Assembly (NCBI GenBank): GCA_022592435.1
Contig: JABYQS010000120.1
Coordinates: 51,377-115,376 of the forward strand
Direction: 5' to 3'
DNA length: 64,000 nt
From: Cerioporus squamosus
Lineage: Eukaryota > Basidiomycota > Agaricomycetes > Polyporales > Polyporaceae
The position numbers and the translations under genes were made by a program. Each line of letters begins with the position of its first letter. Position 1 is the stretch's first letter. This document shows, piece after piece, positions 49,990-61,711 of the stretch. Below the pieces are notes generated by a model. It was not told where the DNA came from, made no database searches, and saw nothing but the letters and a program-made list of their open reading frames with translations.

Positions 49990-50976
49990 GATGTCGAACG
50001 GAGTTTACGGGATACGGGAAAGCTGGTATGCGTGCTCTGCAGCTGGAGGTGAATAGCAACCGGTGCGTTGTGGAAGGTGAAAAGCGTTCCAACTTCCAAG
50101 GACGAAGGGAAGAATCAGTTGGATGGCTTTACCGTTACCCTGCACCCACCTATATATCTGGCACATTCAAAGGCAGTGCACTTTGGCAACAACACAAGAT
50201 GCCTATCGGGAGCCGCAGATGCGCCCAGGAGAGCCTGAATGTTGCCAGAGGTCGTTCAGTTGAGGCTTGAGCGCAAGCAGAGATGCATTGAGCTTTCTGC
50301 GGCGCCTGGCGTTTTGACAGGAGCGCCGTACAAGTTGACTGTTCACCTAGATCGCAGCACGAGTTTGGAACTCCAAACACACAAGGCGTTTTGCAAACCG
50401 GTACTCACAGTCATCGCATGTCCCACGCGAGTAGCTCGACCAGCCAGCCTTGAGGTACTTGAATCGTGATGGGCGACGAGCAGAGCGTTGTCTCTTCGCT
50501 TCTCGTCATTGCTCCCGTCGCGCGCTAGAGGATCAGTGTCTTCGGATGCATTTGAGGTGCAATGTGCTCGTAGGATCAGCAACAGCCTTTGCAAAGCTTG
50601 TGTTCCCCACGGAGCTCCCAGTGCCCGCCATCGAACGTGCCTGGACGCGGTAACGCTTGGCGGCGGTGTATATAGCGGCACTCGCCACCCTGTGACCGTT
50701 GGCACGTGTATCGCTGACTTCTCTGCCAGTGCGGCAAAACGCTATAATTGGGCACATCGCCCACCATAATAATAAGCGTGTCTCGTCCCATATGGCACGC
50801 CCGGAGCCGAGGTATGGCTGTAAACCGAGGTCGACGAACGTGCGAGGGCGAGACCGGGATGGGGGCGTGCGTGCGGCCTCGAGAGAAGGATAAAAGCGAC
50901 TGTATCGCATCCGGCGGAACCGCCCGCTAATCTCCTTCCCAGGTCTTGATAGCAGTTGTCAGTGTATGCTGTGATC
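49990..50976. other. divergent promoter region of secreted protein B and SurE-like 1
   Basis: No gene was recognised. The first about 590 bases duplicate the upstream region of copy A. Confidence 0.45.
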
Positions 50977-52216
50977 ATGCAGTGCTGGGCGTACCTCCTC
51001 CAAGCGATCTCGCTCGCAGTCCTTCTCCACACCTCAAGTACTTCAGGGCAGAAGATCGTCCTGACCAACGATGACGGGTGGGCTGTCGCGCAAATCCGTG
51101 CACAGCGCGACTCGCTGGTCTCTGCGGGCTTTGACGTACGTGGCGGTTTGGTTGAGATTTATCCCACGACGGGTACCCAGCTGAGGAGCTTTGCAGGTTG
51201 TCCTGTCAGCACCAGCGGACAACAGGTCCGGAACGGGCTCCTCGAGCGCGACACCCCAGCCCTTGAGCCAGCCGTGCGAGTTCGACACTTGCCCGACTGG
51301 CTCCCCAGCAGAGGGCTTTAACTCGAGCGATAGTGAGTTCACCGCTGGCTTGTCGGGGATCGCGCTCATGCTGAACCGACGCCCTGATAGCGAGGTTGAA
51401 CTATGTCAATTCCTTCCCGTAAGAGACCCTTATATCGCCACAGAAAGGACTTGAACGTACTCAATGCACTGTCTCAGAGTCGACGCCGTGAGGTTCGGAA
51501 TCCAGACTCTGGCACCAGAATTCTTTGGTTCTGCCCCGGACTTTATCGTGAGCGGACCTAACGTCGGCAGTCAGTCCTCGAATTTCTGATCGTGCGCATA
51601 TACTCACCTATAACGTAGACAATCTGGGCACCGTCACCCAGAACTCGGGCACAGTGTGAGCAGCTAGTCGTCGAAGGCTGCGAGGGTTATGCTGACCGAA
51701 CGGGGTAGCGGTGCCGCATGCGAGGCAGCCAAAGAAGGTCTCCCCTCGACCGCTTTCTCCGCAGCGACGGCATCTCAGATCTCCTACACGACACTCACCT
51801 CCTCGCCCGACTCCGGCCTCACGAAGTCCGCGCTCATCTACGCCGAGCTGACGACGAACTTCACCAAGACGCTGCTCGCACCCGCCGCACGCCCCGTCCT
51901 CCCACCTGGGGTGACACTGAACGTCAACTACGCCGCGACGACATTCACCTCGTCCGGGACGCCGAACGGCGACTGCGCGAGCGCCAGCGACTTCACGTGG
52001 GTGTTCACGAGGCTGGTAAAGAGCTCGACCGCTGTCGATGTGGAGGACTGCGGGAGCACGCGTCTACCGGACGAGGACACTGTCGTGGGCTCAGGGTGCT
52101 TCGCGAGTGTCACGGTGATGGATGCGACCAGCAAGTCGGACGTGAGCGCGAGCGTGCAGGCGCAGGTGCTCCAGAGGCTCCAACCGAGCGGCCTGTTGAC
52201 GTGCTTTACCGGATGA
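50977..52216 (+). CDS. secreted SurE-like phosphatase/nucleotidase 1
   Basis: This is a SurE-fold metal-dependent phosphatase (survival protein E; 5'/3'-nucleotidase or acid phosphatase). A signal peptide (MQCWAYLLQAISLAVLLHTSS) precedes the SurE opening QKIVLTNDDGWAVAQIRAQ with the metal-binding Asp pair. After an intron come VVLSAPADNRSGTGSSS, CEFDTCPTGSPAEGFNSSD, then TRLNYVNSFPVDAVRFGIQTL, PDFIVSGPNVG, NLGTVTQNSGTVGAACEAA (the conserved glycine-rich strand of SurE), FSAATASQISYTTL and the C-terminal half ending in CFTG. About five introns are joined in phase (for example donor at about 51135, acceptor 51197). Extracellular SurE-like proteins are common in white-rot fungi; the substrate is not defined by sequence. 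The gene is intact. A paralogue is at 61712. Confidence 0.82.
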
Positions 52217-52348
52217 GGCGACTGGGGGTATGCTGGGGGTGTGATTGTTCATCGATTGACTTCTTCATGGCGTGTACGTGTCGTGGACGGGAAGACAACA
52301 ACGCAGATGTATACGCCGTGACTACTGATACAGAGAGAATGATGACGA

Positions 52349-53650
52349 TCACACACCTACGTCTCCTAGAGTGCGCTGCCCTCCATCTGCAGCGTTCTGG
52401 TCAGCGAGGCTTTGCGCGATAGTGGCAATATTGTCTGCTGGTGGCTCAAAGCCGAGGGTCCTATGCTCTTCCGAGTACAGGAACGCTGCGAGCTCTGTAA
52501 GATGCATCATATATCAGTAGGAGTAATGGGCGTATGGTAGACAAAGCGTGCCTTTCGTCACTGGTTGTGCCCCTCGTCGTGCAATTGCTGCTTGCGCTTG
52601 AGCGGCGACTGAACCGCTCGGCGGCACGTAGCCCAATCTGCGACAACGTTAGGCCATTTGATCTGAAAGGCTACGAAGTATGCCACATACAGCTTATGTT
52701 CGAGCGACTCCAGCAACTGCGCCTCTGGCTTCGTGATGGTGTGTAGATTAATACCTGCCACCGTGTCCTGCTCGCGCTGAGAACTTCATGCGGATGAGTA
52801 TCACACGCATATCGACACTAGAATGCTTGATGCACGTACACCACGCGCTCAGCGTCTTCACGCGCAGCACTGATGAGGGTGGTGGGATCCGGATGCTCTA
52901 CACCGGGCTCTCCCTGAGGGTGGAAGCGCGCAGCAGACTGTGCTTCGGCGGCCAGAGAGCCTGCAGGGGGTCGGTATCCCAGCTCGCTGGTTTCTTCGGA
53001 CATGATCTGGCGAGCCTCGACTGAGGAGGGAGTTAGTTAGGATCCTCTTGGGAACCGGATGACTAACTTCACCTTCTCCAACCCCTCTCAGATCCATCCC
53101 CAGGGTCTCAGCGGCAGATTGAAGCCTAGCTTTCGCCGGGACGGATATATGCTGCATCTTGTACGTCGGTTGTCCACCCAACTCCCCTCTAGCATATTGT
53201 GGTTAGAATCAAGGGATGCATGCGGTGTTATCAAGACTCACGCAATCCTTACGGAGTCTGCCTCTGCTGCCTCCACCAACGCTTTTTCATTTGGAGGAAT
53301 CAAACTGCCTTCCGGATGGTGGGCAGCAGCCGCCTGAGCTTGAGCAGCCAAAGAGCCTTCAGGAGGTCTGTAACCTAACGCTCGGTGCTCCGCGGAGACC
53401 AACGTTCGCGCTTCGGCTGGTGAAACGCGTCGGCACAAGATGCGTGAGCTGCCGCTGAGCGTAGGTGCTCACCTTCCCCAATGCTATCTAGGTCAACACT
53501 CGCAGTGGTCGACGCTGTTGTGGGCGGCCGAGTTGGGGGTGGCGCCGCCGGAAGTGTCTCCAAAGGCGGGACGGGTTCCGTGTCTTGGAGGATGCGAGCG
53601 GCATCGACGTAGGCAGCTTGTTCGAGATACGGGGCGTTGGACGAGCTCAT
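52349..53650 (-). CDS. SMP (seed maturation protein) repeat protein 3
   Basis: This is the third SMP-repeat gene. From ATG 53650, a Pro/Thr-rich start (MSSSNAPYLEQAAYVDAAR) ends SVDLDSIGE, the same string as in gene 1. Four repeat units follow: SAEHRALGYRPPEGSLAAQAQ, SEETSELGYRPPAGSLAAEAQ, SLEHK joined to LGYVPPSGSVAAQAQ, and the C-terminal SEEHRTLGFEPPADNIATIAQ. It ends in NAADGGQRTLGDVGV, parallel to gene 1's ERKLGDVGL. The exon encoding VTKELAAFLY is reached through an intron with a GC donor (52551 on the minus strand). Without that splice the protein would run into a stop at 52514. The shared first and last exons show genes 1 and 3 are the closest pair. Probably cytosolic and stress-related by family analogy only. 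Confidence 0.75.
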
Positions 53651-54337
53651 CGCGAGGGACTATGAAGGAGAGAGATGCGCTTCAAACTTCGCGGAGGCAT
53701 CGTACTTACAGCTCTCCGTTACATAGGGAAGCAAATGTGGAGGGCGACGTCATCGTGGACGTCCCAGAGGAGGGCTTGAAGGTAAGCGCTGAGAGGCTTG
53801 ATTGATCCGTTGAATATGGGCACTCCGAAGCCGCCGTCGCGGCCGAACACACTGCACAGTCGAACACCTTGGTCAACGGTGCCGGTGAACCTCATCCCGG
53901 GCCCACCCAAGACCATGATGTCGATGCACTCTGAGTCTCAGTCTGAGGAGTTTGCTTGCTTCTACGCGGTCACCAAGTCGGACGTTTTGTATTGCCGAAG
54001 TTCCTCGAACGCAGTGAGTCCAATGATTGATTAACTTAAAACGAGCCCAGCGAACGAACAAGTACAGATCGTCTAGTATTACAGGACGTCGTTCGGTGTA
54101 CAACGGACGCGACATGCACACGCGTCCAAAGACGTAGCTATACGACTAGCGAGGTACGAGGATACATAGAAGGCAAAGCGATCGCAGAGAGAGGAGCAGG
54201 AGGTGGTGAGTGTTACGGTTTTGGTACTATACGAGCAGCAAGCGATTCACGGACGAGCGACGGACCAATATCTAGCAGCCATAGACACGACATAACAGTA
54301 GGAGACAGTGGACGGACAGAGACGGAGGGTATCGTGT
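53651..54337. other. intergenic
   Basis: Promoter side of SMP gene 3 and 3' flank of the HMG-box gene. Open frames (for example 53719-53916 minus) have no recognisable family. Confidence 0.35.
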
Positions 54338-55211
54338 TCACTCGTCGTCGTCGTCCCCGTCACCGCTACCACTGTCGGCTTTCTTGCCCTAAACATCCCA
54401 TGAGCATGGCTCCAGCAATCACATACGAGATGTACGTACATCATACTCGTCCTTCTCCTTCTCGGCGCGAGTCTTGTCTGCTGCTGCCTGCTCAATGTAG
54501 GGCTAGAACAAATGACCATCAGCTCTAGAACATATGCGCTCCAAACCCTCGATCGCATACACGTGTCGCCGCATACATGCAGCGTCGGTGCTCGTATCCA
54601 GACCTCCATTGGTCCACATACGCGTGTTCGACATACCGCACGATGCACATATGCGCATACAGGCAACAAACCAAGCACATGTGGAGGTGGACGTGCATAT
54701 ACGGACCGGTCAGGTGAGTATATGCGCGTCCACACAGCGTATTTTTACATGATGGTCGCGCAGGACGCAAGACAGGTAACCAGGGCGGACAGAGGAGACA
54801 CACCTTCTTCTCCTCATCGTCCAACTCCTTCCACTTTGCGCCGAGAAGCTTGCCAATCTCACCTGTTAGACGCGTTATATCAGCCTTCCGACGTGTCAAC
54901 AATCACCAACGATCGCGCAGACTCACCGAAACCGGCGTCGGGATTCTCAGCCTTGATCCTTTCACGCCAGTCCTGCGAGAAGAACATGTATGCGGAGAGG
55001 GCGCGCTTCGGGGCCTTGGGGTCCTTCTTCCCCTTCGCCTTCGGCGCCTTCTCTGCCTTCTCGGCGGCCTTGCGCTGTATGGAAGACGACTGTCAGCACC
55101 CCGAACGCATACACAGGCCCTACTGACGCCCCCCAGGTGGGAGGGGTCGAGATCGGGCAGTTGTGGCGGACATATGCGCACCTTGGTCGTCCTGGTCGTC
55201 TCTTTCGGCAT
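54338..55211 (-). CDS. NHP6/HMGB-type single HMG-box protein
   Basis: This is a chromatin architectural protein that bends DNA and assists nucleosome remodelling and transcription. The exons, starting with ATG 55211, join to [100 protein letters not shown] and the acidic tail [15 protein letters not shown], about 114 residues. The basic N-terminal arm, single HMG box with [11 protein letters not shown] and [13 protein letters not shown], and short length match NHP6 (the box core is about 75 residues). Four or five introns are present, several with GTGCG-type donors. The gene is intact. Confidence 0.9.
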
Positions 55212-55940
55212 CTGTTGGGTCGCCAACATCGTCAGCAGCACATTCAACACGTCGCGAGACTTTGTGGAGCCGCGTCGAGGGGGCCAACACGCCCGCGACG
55301 CGTCCCCCCTGCACGCGTCTGGGCGCGACGCGGCGCCCCGCACCCCGCCCCCGTCGTCGACGACGACAGCGGACACGTATCGATCGCGCGCAGGCATCAG
55401 ATAACAGCTGAAGGGGCCCTATACACACCTTGATTTAGTTGAGGAAGGGGGGAGAGTGTGTGGTGGGCGAGTGTGTTGGGACTGGGGGCAGCGCTAGGCG
55501 CAGGCGGCGTACAGGCAGAGGAAAATGGCTGGCTGGGCTGGCTGCAGGTGAGAGGGCTCTGCCTTGGTGGGGGCGCAGGCTTGCGCGGGTGAGAATCAGA
55601 GTTAAACAACCCCTTAGGTAAGCAGATGTGACAGCCACGCACGTGAGCTCCCGCACGGACCAGTGCACTCGTGACGCACCCGCGTTGCGTGACTGTGATG
55701 GCTGCGTAACGCGACTGGCTTACGCGGCAGAGCCTCGGGGTGTCCTGCTTTGAGTTTGTTCCTGAACGCGTTCTATGCTACAGAGCAGTGCGCTGATATC
55801 GTGATTGGGAGATACAGGATGAGACACAGGGTACAGGCGTTGTTTCAGCACAGAAGACATAGCGTACATGCCACCCCGCGTGGCGATACAGCTCCGAGAA
55901 ACCTCAGGATTATGATACGCTCCCGGTTGCATTCGAGGAC
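55212..55940. other. intergenic
   Basis: Promoter of the HMG-box gene and 3' flank of the otubain gene. Nothing else was recognised. Confidence 0.4.
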
Positions 55941-57490
55941 TCATTGCACGAGTAACGGCGGAATGGGATCTGCATCTCGCCGATCGAGAATGTCGTAATG
56001 TCCAGGGCTCGTGCGTTCTTATCAGTCACGGTGCGCGCGCAGATAGGGAGGAAGGCCACACTCACCGGTACAGCAAGTTGACCGGCTCCAGGAATGTGAA
56101 TGGCGCGTTTTGGAAGGGCACAAACGACACCTTCCCCTGCTGGTCGTGGCCGTCGAGGTACGCCACGTTGACGTTCACCTTCAGCGCAGTCGCGAGCGCG
56201 TTCATCTGCACATGATCTGCAGGGTCCGCATGAGAAGACGTGCACGAGACTCGAGAAGAACGCGCGCGCATCAGCTCGCGGCTGCCCCCACCTGCTTCCT
56301 TCCCGACGGCCTCGACGAAGTTGTTGCAGAAGCTCTCTGGGTCCATCTGTTCGCCCGTCTCCGGGTGGATGAGGAATGCCGCAATCTCCGGGTTCGTCTT
56401 GATCTCCGCGGACGTCAGCAGGCGCAAGTACACGACGATGGAGTTCGACACTGTGCGAGAGGAAACGTCAACGATCGTTCTTTTACCGTCTGACCGCAAG
56501 GCTCGTCACAAGTCCGTACCTTCCGGATTATTGAAGGCCTCCAACAGCGTGTTGATGTTCAAGACTTGGCCGTCGGGACCCGGGTTGATGACCTGGTTGA
56601 TCAAGCCCGCCAAGCAGTCGTAGAAGTCCTCGAAGACAAGTCGCTGAAAGCCAACTTGCTCGAGCTGCGGCTGAGACGCCTCGAGAACCGAAAGCGCCCC
56701 GGTTGCCGCAAGCATCGTGTCCGAGGCGTTGAGGATGTTTCTCGATGTACGCAAATGCTAGGGCTGCAAACACCAGTGACGTGAGCGAAGCTATTCGTGG
56801 ATACCTCGGCGACAAGTGGCACGCTCACAGCGATAGAAGCAGTCACCTGCAAGGCGTCAGTATGGAGATTGCGGAGGAAGCGCATGGCATGAGACTGACC
56901 ATCCCCGCGAGTGCGCCGTATACCGATCCAGCCTTGGGCGATGAGATAGTCGATCTGCTTGACGAAGTACTGGGATCCGTTCACGTACTCCTCACGCAGA
57001 GTGAGCATTGGTGCGAGAGGCGAGATGAGTGGCCGTTGGGAATATCGTCGAGGACATCCCCGGGAAAGCTCTGGGACATGATGGGACGAGAATAAGTGGT
57101 CGATCGGGAACGAAGGCATGCACACGCACCTCGACATGGTCAAACAGGCCTGCAGGCGCGAGATCGTCTGCTTACAGGGTGTGGCGCGGCGCAATAGAGA
57201 TCAGCCACAATGCCGCACGCGTTACGGAGTTCTAAGACACGCACCTTGAGCTTCCGTCATGTGCACGTCGCCGTCTGAAGGAAATTCCTGCCACTGCTCC
57301 TCGACATCGGGCAGATCGGTCGTTTTCACCCTCGCTGCGGAGAGACGCGGTCAATGCAGTTGCCCGCTCCGCGCCGCCACGGGCCAGACGTACGGGCTTC
57401 GGGCGAGCGGGACGCGAGGTCCGGAGAAGGATTTGCAGCCGGAGGCGCGTTCGTCTTCACGTTCGTCGAGTCTCCAAATGGCGAGCTCAT
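55941..57490 (-). CDS. otubain-type ubiquitin thioesterase (peptidase C65)
   Basis: This is a cysteine deubiquitinase of the OTU/otubain family. ATG at 57490 opens MSSPFGDSTNVKTNAPPAAN. Exons then give VKTTDLPDVEEQWQEF, DLAPAGLFDHVE, LTLREEYVNGSQYFVKQIDYL, and GWIGIRRTRGDG. An 18-nt microexon (56829-56846) supplies DCFYR and completes the catalytic GDGDCFYR, then LAFAYIEKHPQRLG follows. The rest reads VGFQRLVFEDFYDCLAGLI, NSIVVYLRLLTSAEIKTNPE, FCNNFVEAVGKE, ADHVQMNALATALKVNVNVAY, PVNLLYRPGHYDIL with the catalytic His, and ends DADPIPPLLVQ. All joins checked keep phase. The catalytic Cys lies in the microexon, so its splicing decides activity. Strong identification. Confidence 0.9.
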
Positions 57491-58041
57491 GGTGGTGGAC
57501 AGAGAGGACGACGACTAGGTCCACCCTTCGAAATCCGAGTACACCGCCTCGTTTGCGCGCCGCGATGCTGCTCAACTGCTAGAAGAGGCGGAATTTGCCG
57601 ACAATAAGGAGACCGTACTTGGCTTTCTTTTATGCCTTCGGTTGACGTCAAGCTGGTAAATGAACTATGAAGTGAACTCTTGCGAAGTGCTTGCAAAAGC
57701 GTCCATAGGCTGTGCGTAGGCTGTCGGAAGGCAGGAGTGCATGGTGCTAAGAGGACTAGCAGTTGGTACTAATCCATATCACACAGTACTGGACGTGAAG
57801 AGAGGTGAAGGTAAGCTCGATCTAGATCTTGGTCCATAGACGCGCATGACTTGGGATCTACGAGACGCTCTGCAAAGGACATCCTGACTTGAACTTCATC
57901 CTGTTCTTGCTCGTAACTTGCTCGTCATCATCGATTCCTCGGACCAGCTTCTGCGGACGGCTTGCAGTACGTATAGCTCGCTCGTTGCATGCCGGTGGCT
58001 TCAGCTACCGTCTCTTACGACCCTATGCAAGATTTACGAGA
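57491..58041. other. divergent promoter region of otubain and PUS3
   Basis: No gene, repeat or clear core promoter element was recognised. Confidence 0.4.
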
Positions 58042-59503
58042 ATGGAGCCCTACAAAAACTGGTCCAGAAGAGCTGATTGCGCGTTTGCAGCATCTGGACC
58101 CTCACCATGACCGACCACGCCACCCAAGCGCAGGGCAAGCCATTCGACTTCAACGCGTACCCGAAGCGCAAGATCGCGTTGAAGTTCACGTACAACGGCA
58201 TCCATTACGGTGGAATGGAGTACCAGCGCGACCCCGGGCTTCCGACCGTCGAGGGAGTGCTCTTCGACGCACTTGTGCACACGAGACTTGTCGACCGCGC
58301 CGGTGGACTGGAGGGATGCGGGTGGCAGAGGGCGGGAGGACGGACAAGGGCGTGAGCGCGAGCGGGCAGGTCGTCAGTCTGTGGGTCAGGAGCACGCTCG
58401 GGTCGAAGCAACGCAGAGGATGAAGCAGAGCAGTGACGCAGAGCCGGAGTCCGCTGCGACTGCAGAGACATCGGAGGACGGGCCAGGTCTCGAGGGGGAC
58501 TTTGGTCTCATGGACGACTTCGACGAACCTCCTACGAACAACTCCAAGCCCGCTGAGCCCCCATCTGCTGAGGTCGAGTTCCCGTACGTGTTCGGTCTCA
58601 ACCACATCCTCCCTCCCACCATCCGCGTCCTTGCCTGGTCGCCAGTCTCGGACGAGTTCTCCGCCCGCTTCAGCCGCTGGCGGCACTACAAGTACTTCTT
58701 CTCCCGCGCGGGCTGGACCTCGCCGCGATGTCCGACGCGGCCGCGCGCCTCGTCGGCGAGCGCGATTCCGCAACCTCTGCAAGGTCGACGCGAGCAAGCA
58801 GATCACCGTCTTCACGCGCCGCATCCTCTCCGCGACGATCGACCGCCGTGCGGACGCGCACGGGGACCTATACGTCTTCAACCTGCGCGGGAACGCGTTC
58901 CTGTACAACATGGTGCGGCACATCATGGGCATCCTCTTCCGTCGGCTCCGGCCTCGAGAAGCCGTCGGTCATGACCGCGCTGCTCAACGCGGACCCCGCG
59001 AACCCACTCCCGCCGTTCCGCGAAGGCGAAGACCGCCTGGTCGTCACGGGGAAGCCGGACTACCTGATTGCAGATCCGCTGCCGCTGATGCTGTGGGACT
59101 GCGGGTACGACGCGGCGTGCTCGACTGGCGCACGGATCGTGCGAGCCCCAAGACGGGCGAGTCGACCAAGAGCCCGCTTCCAGGCATGATCTGCGACCTC
59201 GAGCGCGCGACGATCACAGCGGCGCTGGACGAGCACTTCCTGAAGGCCGCGGAGGCGCACCACAAGCCCCCGAAGCAGTACTTCCCGCTTGGGGCCCCGG
59301 CGTCGAGCCGCTGCACCCTGGCGCGATGATGAGCGTCCCGCTTGGAGGGGGCATGGTGAAGCGGCTAGGCACGTACGTCCCGCTGCTGCAGCGGAAGCGC
59401 ATGCGACGCCGGACGAGGTGAACGAGCGGTACCGGCTCGGGCGTGTGCGAAGAAGCTCGGGCGGAAAGCTGCACCGGCAGGTGCGGACGAGGGAGACGAG
59501 TAG
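58042..59503 (+). CDS. tRNA pseudouridine synthase PUS3/DEG1 (frame repeatedly broken)
   Basis: This enzyme makes pseudouridine at positions 38/39 of tRNA anticodon stems. Recognisable strings in order: MEPYKNWS, ELIARLQHL, RKIALKFTYNGIHYGGMEYQ, LPTVEGVLFDALVHTRLVD, GRTDKGVSASGQVVSLWVRS (catalytic Asp), FGLNHILPPTIRVLAWSPV, RFSRWRHYKYFF, NLRGNAFLYNMVRHIMGILF (the C-terminal active-site helix), KPSVMTALLNADP, LPLMLWDCGYDA, MMSVPLGGG, and the end KKLGRKAAPAG at 59503. They lie in three frames. Single missing bases are indicated near 58330 (just before GRTDKG), 58694, 58772, 58935, 59125 and 59310, with further shifts near 58060-58100, 58400-58430 and 59400-59450. No introns explain them. Since this is a conserved single-copy enzyme, consensus errors are the likelier cause, but a decayed gene is possible. 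Confidence 0.8.
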
Positions 59504-59659
59504 TTGCTCGTATGTGCACATGCAGACGCGGTATACGAATTGTAGCTCTAGATCTAGACGTACATGCACCCCCTAAATACACAGAATTACATTCACTTTG
59601 GTATGTGCCCCTCAAGTCCCTTTTTGTTTTGGTTCGACGTCCATCCGAGCTCATTGGAG

Positions 59660-61189
59660 TCACTCGGAATCGCACGGGACAGACCAGTTCTCCCACTCGA
59701 ATCGACCCTCCTGGATGTCGGTCAGGCGGTCGTACAGTCCCCGCCCAACGGGACCCAGGGAGCCCTCGTACTCGGGGAGGGTGATGTCCTTGCCGTCGTA
59801 GCCGATACGGCCTATCGCGACGACGACCACGGCGGTACCGACCGCGAACACTTCCAGCAGGCGGCCCTCGTCCGCCCAGGCTGCGAGCTGCGGGACCGTC
59901 AGGACGCGCTCGGACGTGTGCAGACGGATCGAGGGGTCGAGGCCGGGGAAGTCGTACGCGAAGGGTGCGCGGCGCACAGTGCGAGGGTCGAGTCACGCGT
60001 GATGCCGGGCAGGATCGTCCCGTCCAGAGGGGGAGTCAGTACGTCCAGATCTGGCGAATAATCTGAGCTTCCTGCTCACGCGTGCAGATGGAAGGTACTA
60101 ACCACCATCGTCTCTCCGCACGACGGCGAAAAGTTCATCGCACCCGCCTCGGTGATTTTGTCTCCGAGGAGCCACAGGCACTGATCGTACCCGAGCTTCG
60201 CGGCGAGTTGCTGCGGCTTGAAGGTGGGTGCGTAGTTGAGGGCAAGCTTGTACCGCCCGTGCCTCCGGGCCATGCACGGACGTGCTCCTGGACGGCGAGG
60301 AGGTTGACCGGGCGCGGGCTGCGGAAGTACGGACCCGTCGGGCACAGAATCACGTACAGGGTGGCGGATCGGACGCCGCCACTCCCAGAGCTGCAAAGAC
60401 TCATGAGTAGCTGATGAGCATAGGGAAGAACGAGGATACGTACAGTCACGCGTGCCGATGATGGTGGGACGGATGTAGAGACTGTGGCCCTTGACGGTGG
60501 GAATCCACCGCTTCTCGATCAAGACGAGCTTCTGATGAGCTTCAGCAGCTCGTTCGTGTCGAACGGAGGTAGCGCGACGCGTCCGGCGGACATCTCCATG
60601 CGTTGCATGTTCTTGTCGGGACGAAACAGACGGGGTGTGCCGTCAGGTCCAAGGTACGCCTGAGGAAGGTGTCTGTGAGTGCGCAGAAGAGGTCGTGATG
60701 ATAAGTGCGGAAGTGGAAACAAGCCTCTGGACGACCAGACTCCACTGTTTGCTCTGCGGCCCCTTCCACTTCCACTCCACAGAAGGTGGACGTACCTTCA
60801 TTCCCTCGAAGACGTTCGTCGCGTACTGCAGACATGAGCTCGCAGGGTCAATCGCAAGCGGTCCGTAAGGCTTGATCGGGCGCGGACCATCCGTGGATTG
60901 GATCGTAATGAGCGACCATGTGGTCGGTCAAGACCTGCCAAGGACGTCAGAAACGGGCGGAACTGGAAGTCACAGGATGTAAGACTTGCCTGACCAAACT
61001 TCAGCTCCGCTGCAGGAGGGACAGTCTTGAGCTGCGTGGCGAGGTTGATTGTGAGCTTGGAGGCCTTTTCGCGGGGTGTGAGCAGGTATTACGAATGACA
61101 GTCGCATGAGCACGTACATCGAGCTCTGCAGGTGTAGCAACGGCGGCGTCGCCGTTCGCAGCTCCGTTCTGAGACTGGGATATAGCCAT
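59660..61189 (-). CDS. branched-chain amino acid aminotransferase
   Basis: This is a PLP enzyme transferring amino groups between Leu/Ile/Val and 2-oxoglutarate. ATG at 61189 gives MAISQSQNGAANGDAAVATP with no strong mitochondrial presequence. Exons then read LTINLATQLKTVPPAAELKF, VLTDHMVAHYDP, RLFRPDKNMQRMEMSAGRVAL, WIPTVKGHSLYIRPTIIGT, ATLYVILCPTGPYF, YKLALNYAPTFKPQQLAAKL (Lys is the Schiff-base residue), ITEAGAMNFSP, DGTILPGITRDSTLAL, RVLTVPQLAAWADEGRLLEVF and the family C-terminus LTDIQEGRFEWENWSVPC. Single-base breaks are seen near 60370 (before ATLYVIL), 60255 (before the catalytic Lys) and 59975. Otherwise the order and spacing match BCAT. The cytosolic form is inferred from the short N-terminus. 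Confidence 0.85.
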
Positions 61190-61711
61190 AGGGTATTCGC
61201 AGAGACTTCGAGGTGGTGGTTGGTGGGAGAAAGTGCAGATCCTGGAGGTTGGCGCGGCGAGTTCTGACTCCGGAAATCGACTTCAATTTCTCTATCTAAT
61301 CTTATCTTGAAGGAGGACGTTGATGGGATCTCCCGATGTGATCTGTCCGGATCGGCGGTCGGACCAATCAGACGGAGCAGCTTTCCTCCGTCGGGCATCC
61401 CGGGTGAGTCTCTCTGTCACTCGTCCAGCTCTCGTCTGACGGTGTCTGGCAGAGAAGCCAAGGGCTGCACGTTCGCACTAGGTCACCCAGAAGGACACCG
61501 CTCGGCTGGATGTACACGTCATGCATCAATGCCAGTGACGGACTCGGCAACGAACGTGTTGCTCCCCGGTCCAATGTCAGATTCGTCGCCCTCAGGCTTC
61601 TTGCGATCGACCCATATGGTCTTCCTCTTGACCTCCTCGCTTGACACATATATATACCGCGGGGGCCCATGGTATCCTCTGGCTCTCTTTTTCTCCCCCT
61701 CTCCAGTCGGG
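61190..61711. other. divergent promoter region of BCAT and SurE-like 2
   Basis: No gene was recognised. TATATATA near 61648-61655 lies about 60 bases before the SurE-like ATG. TTATC/GATA cores sit at about 61296-61305. Confidence 0.4.
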
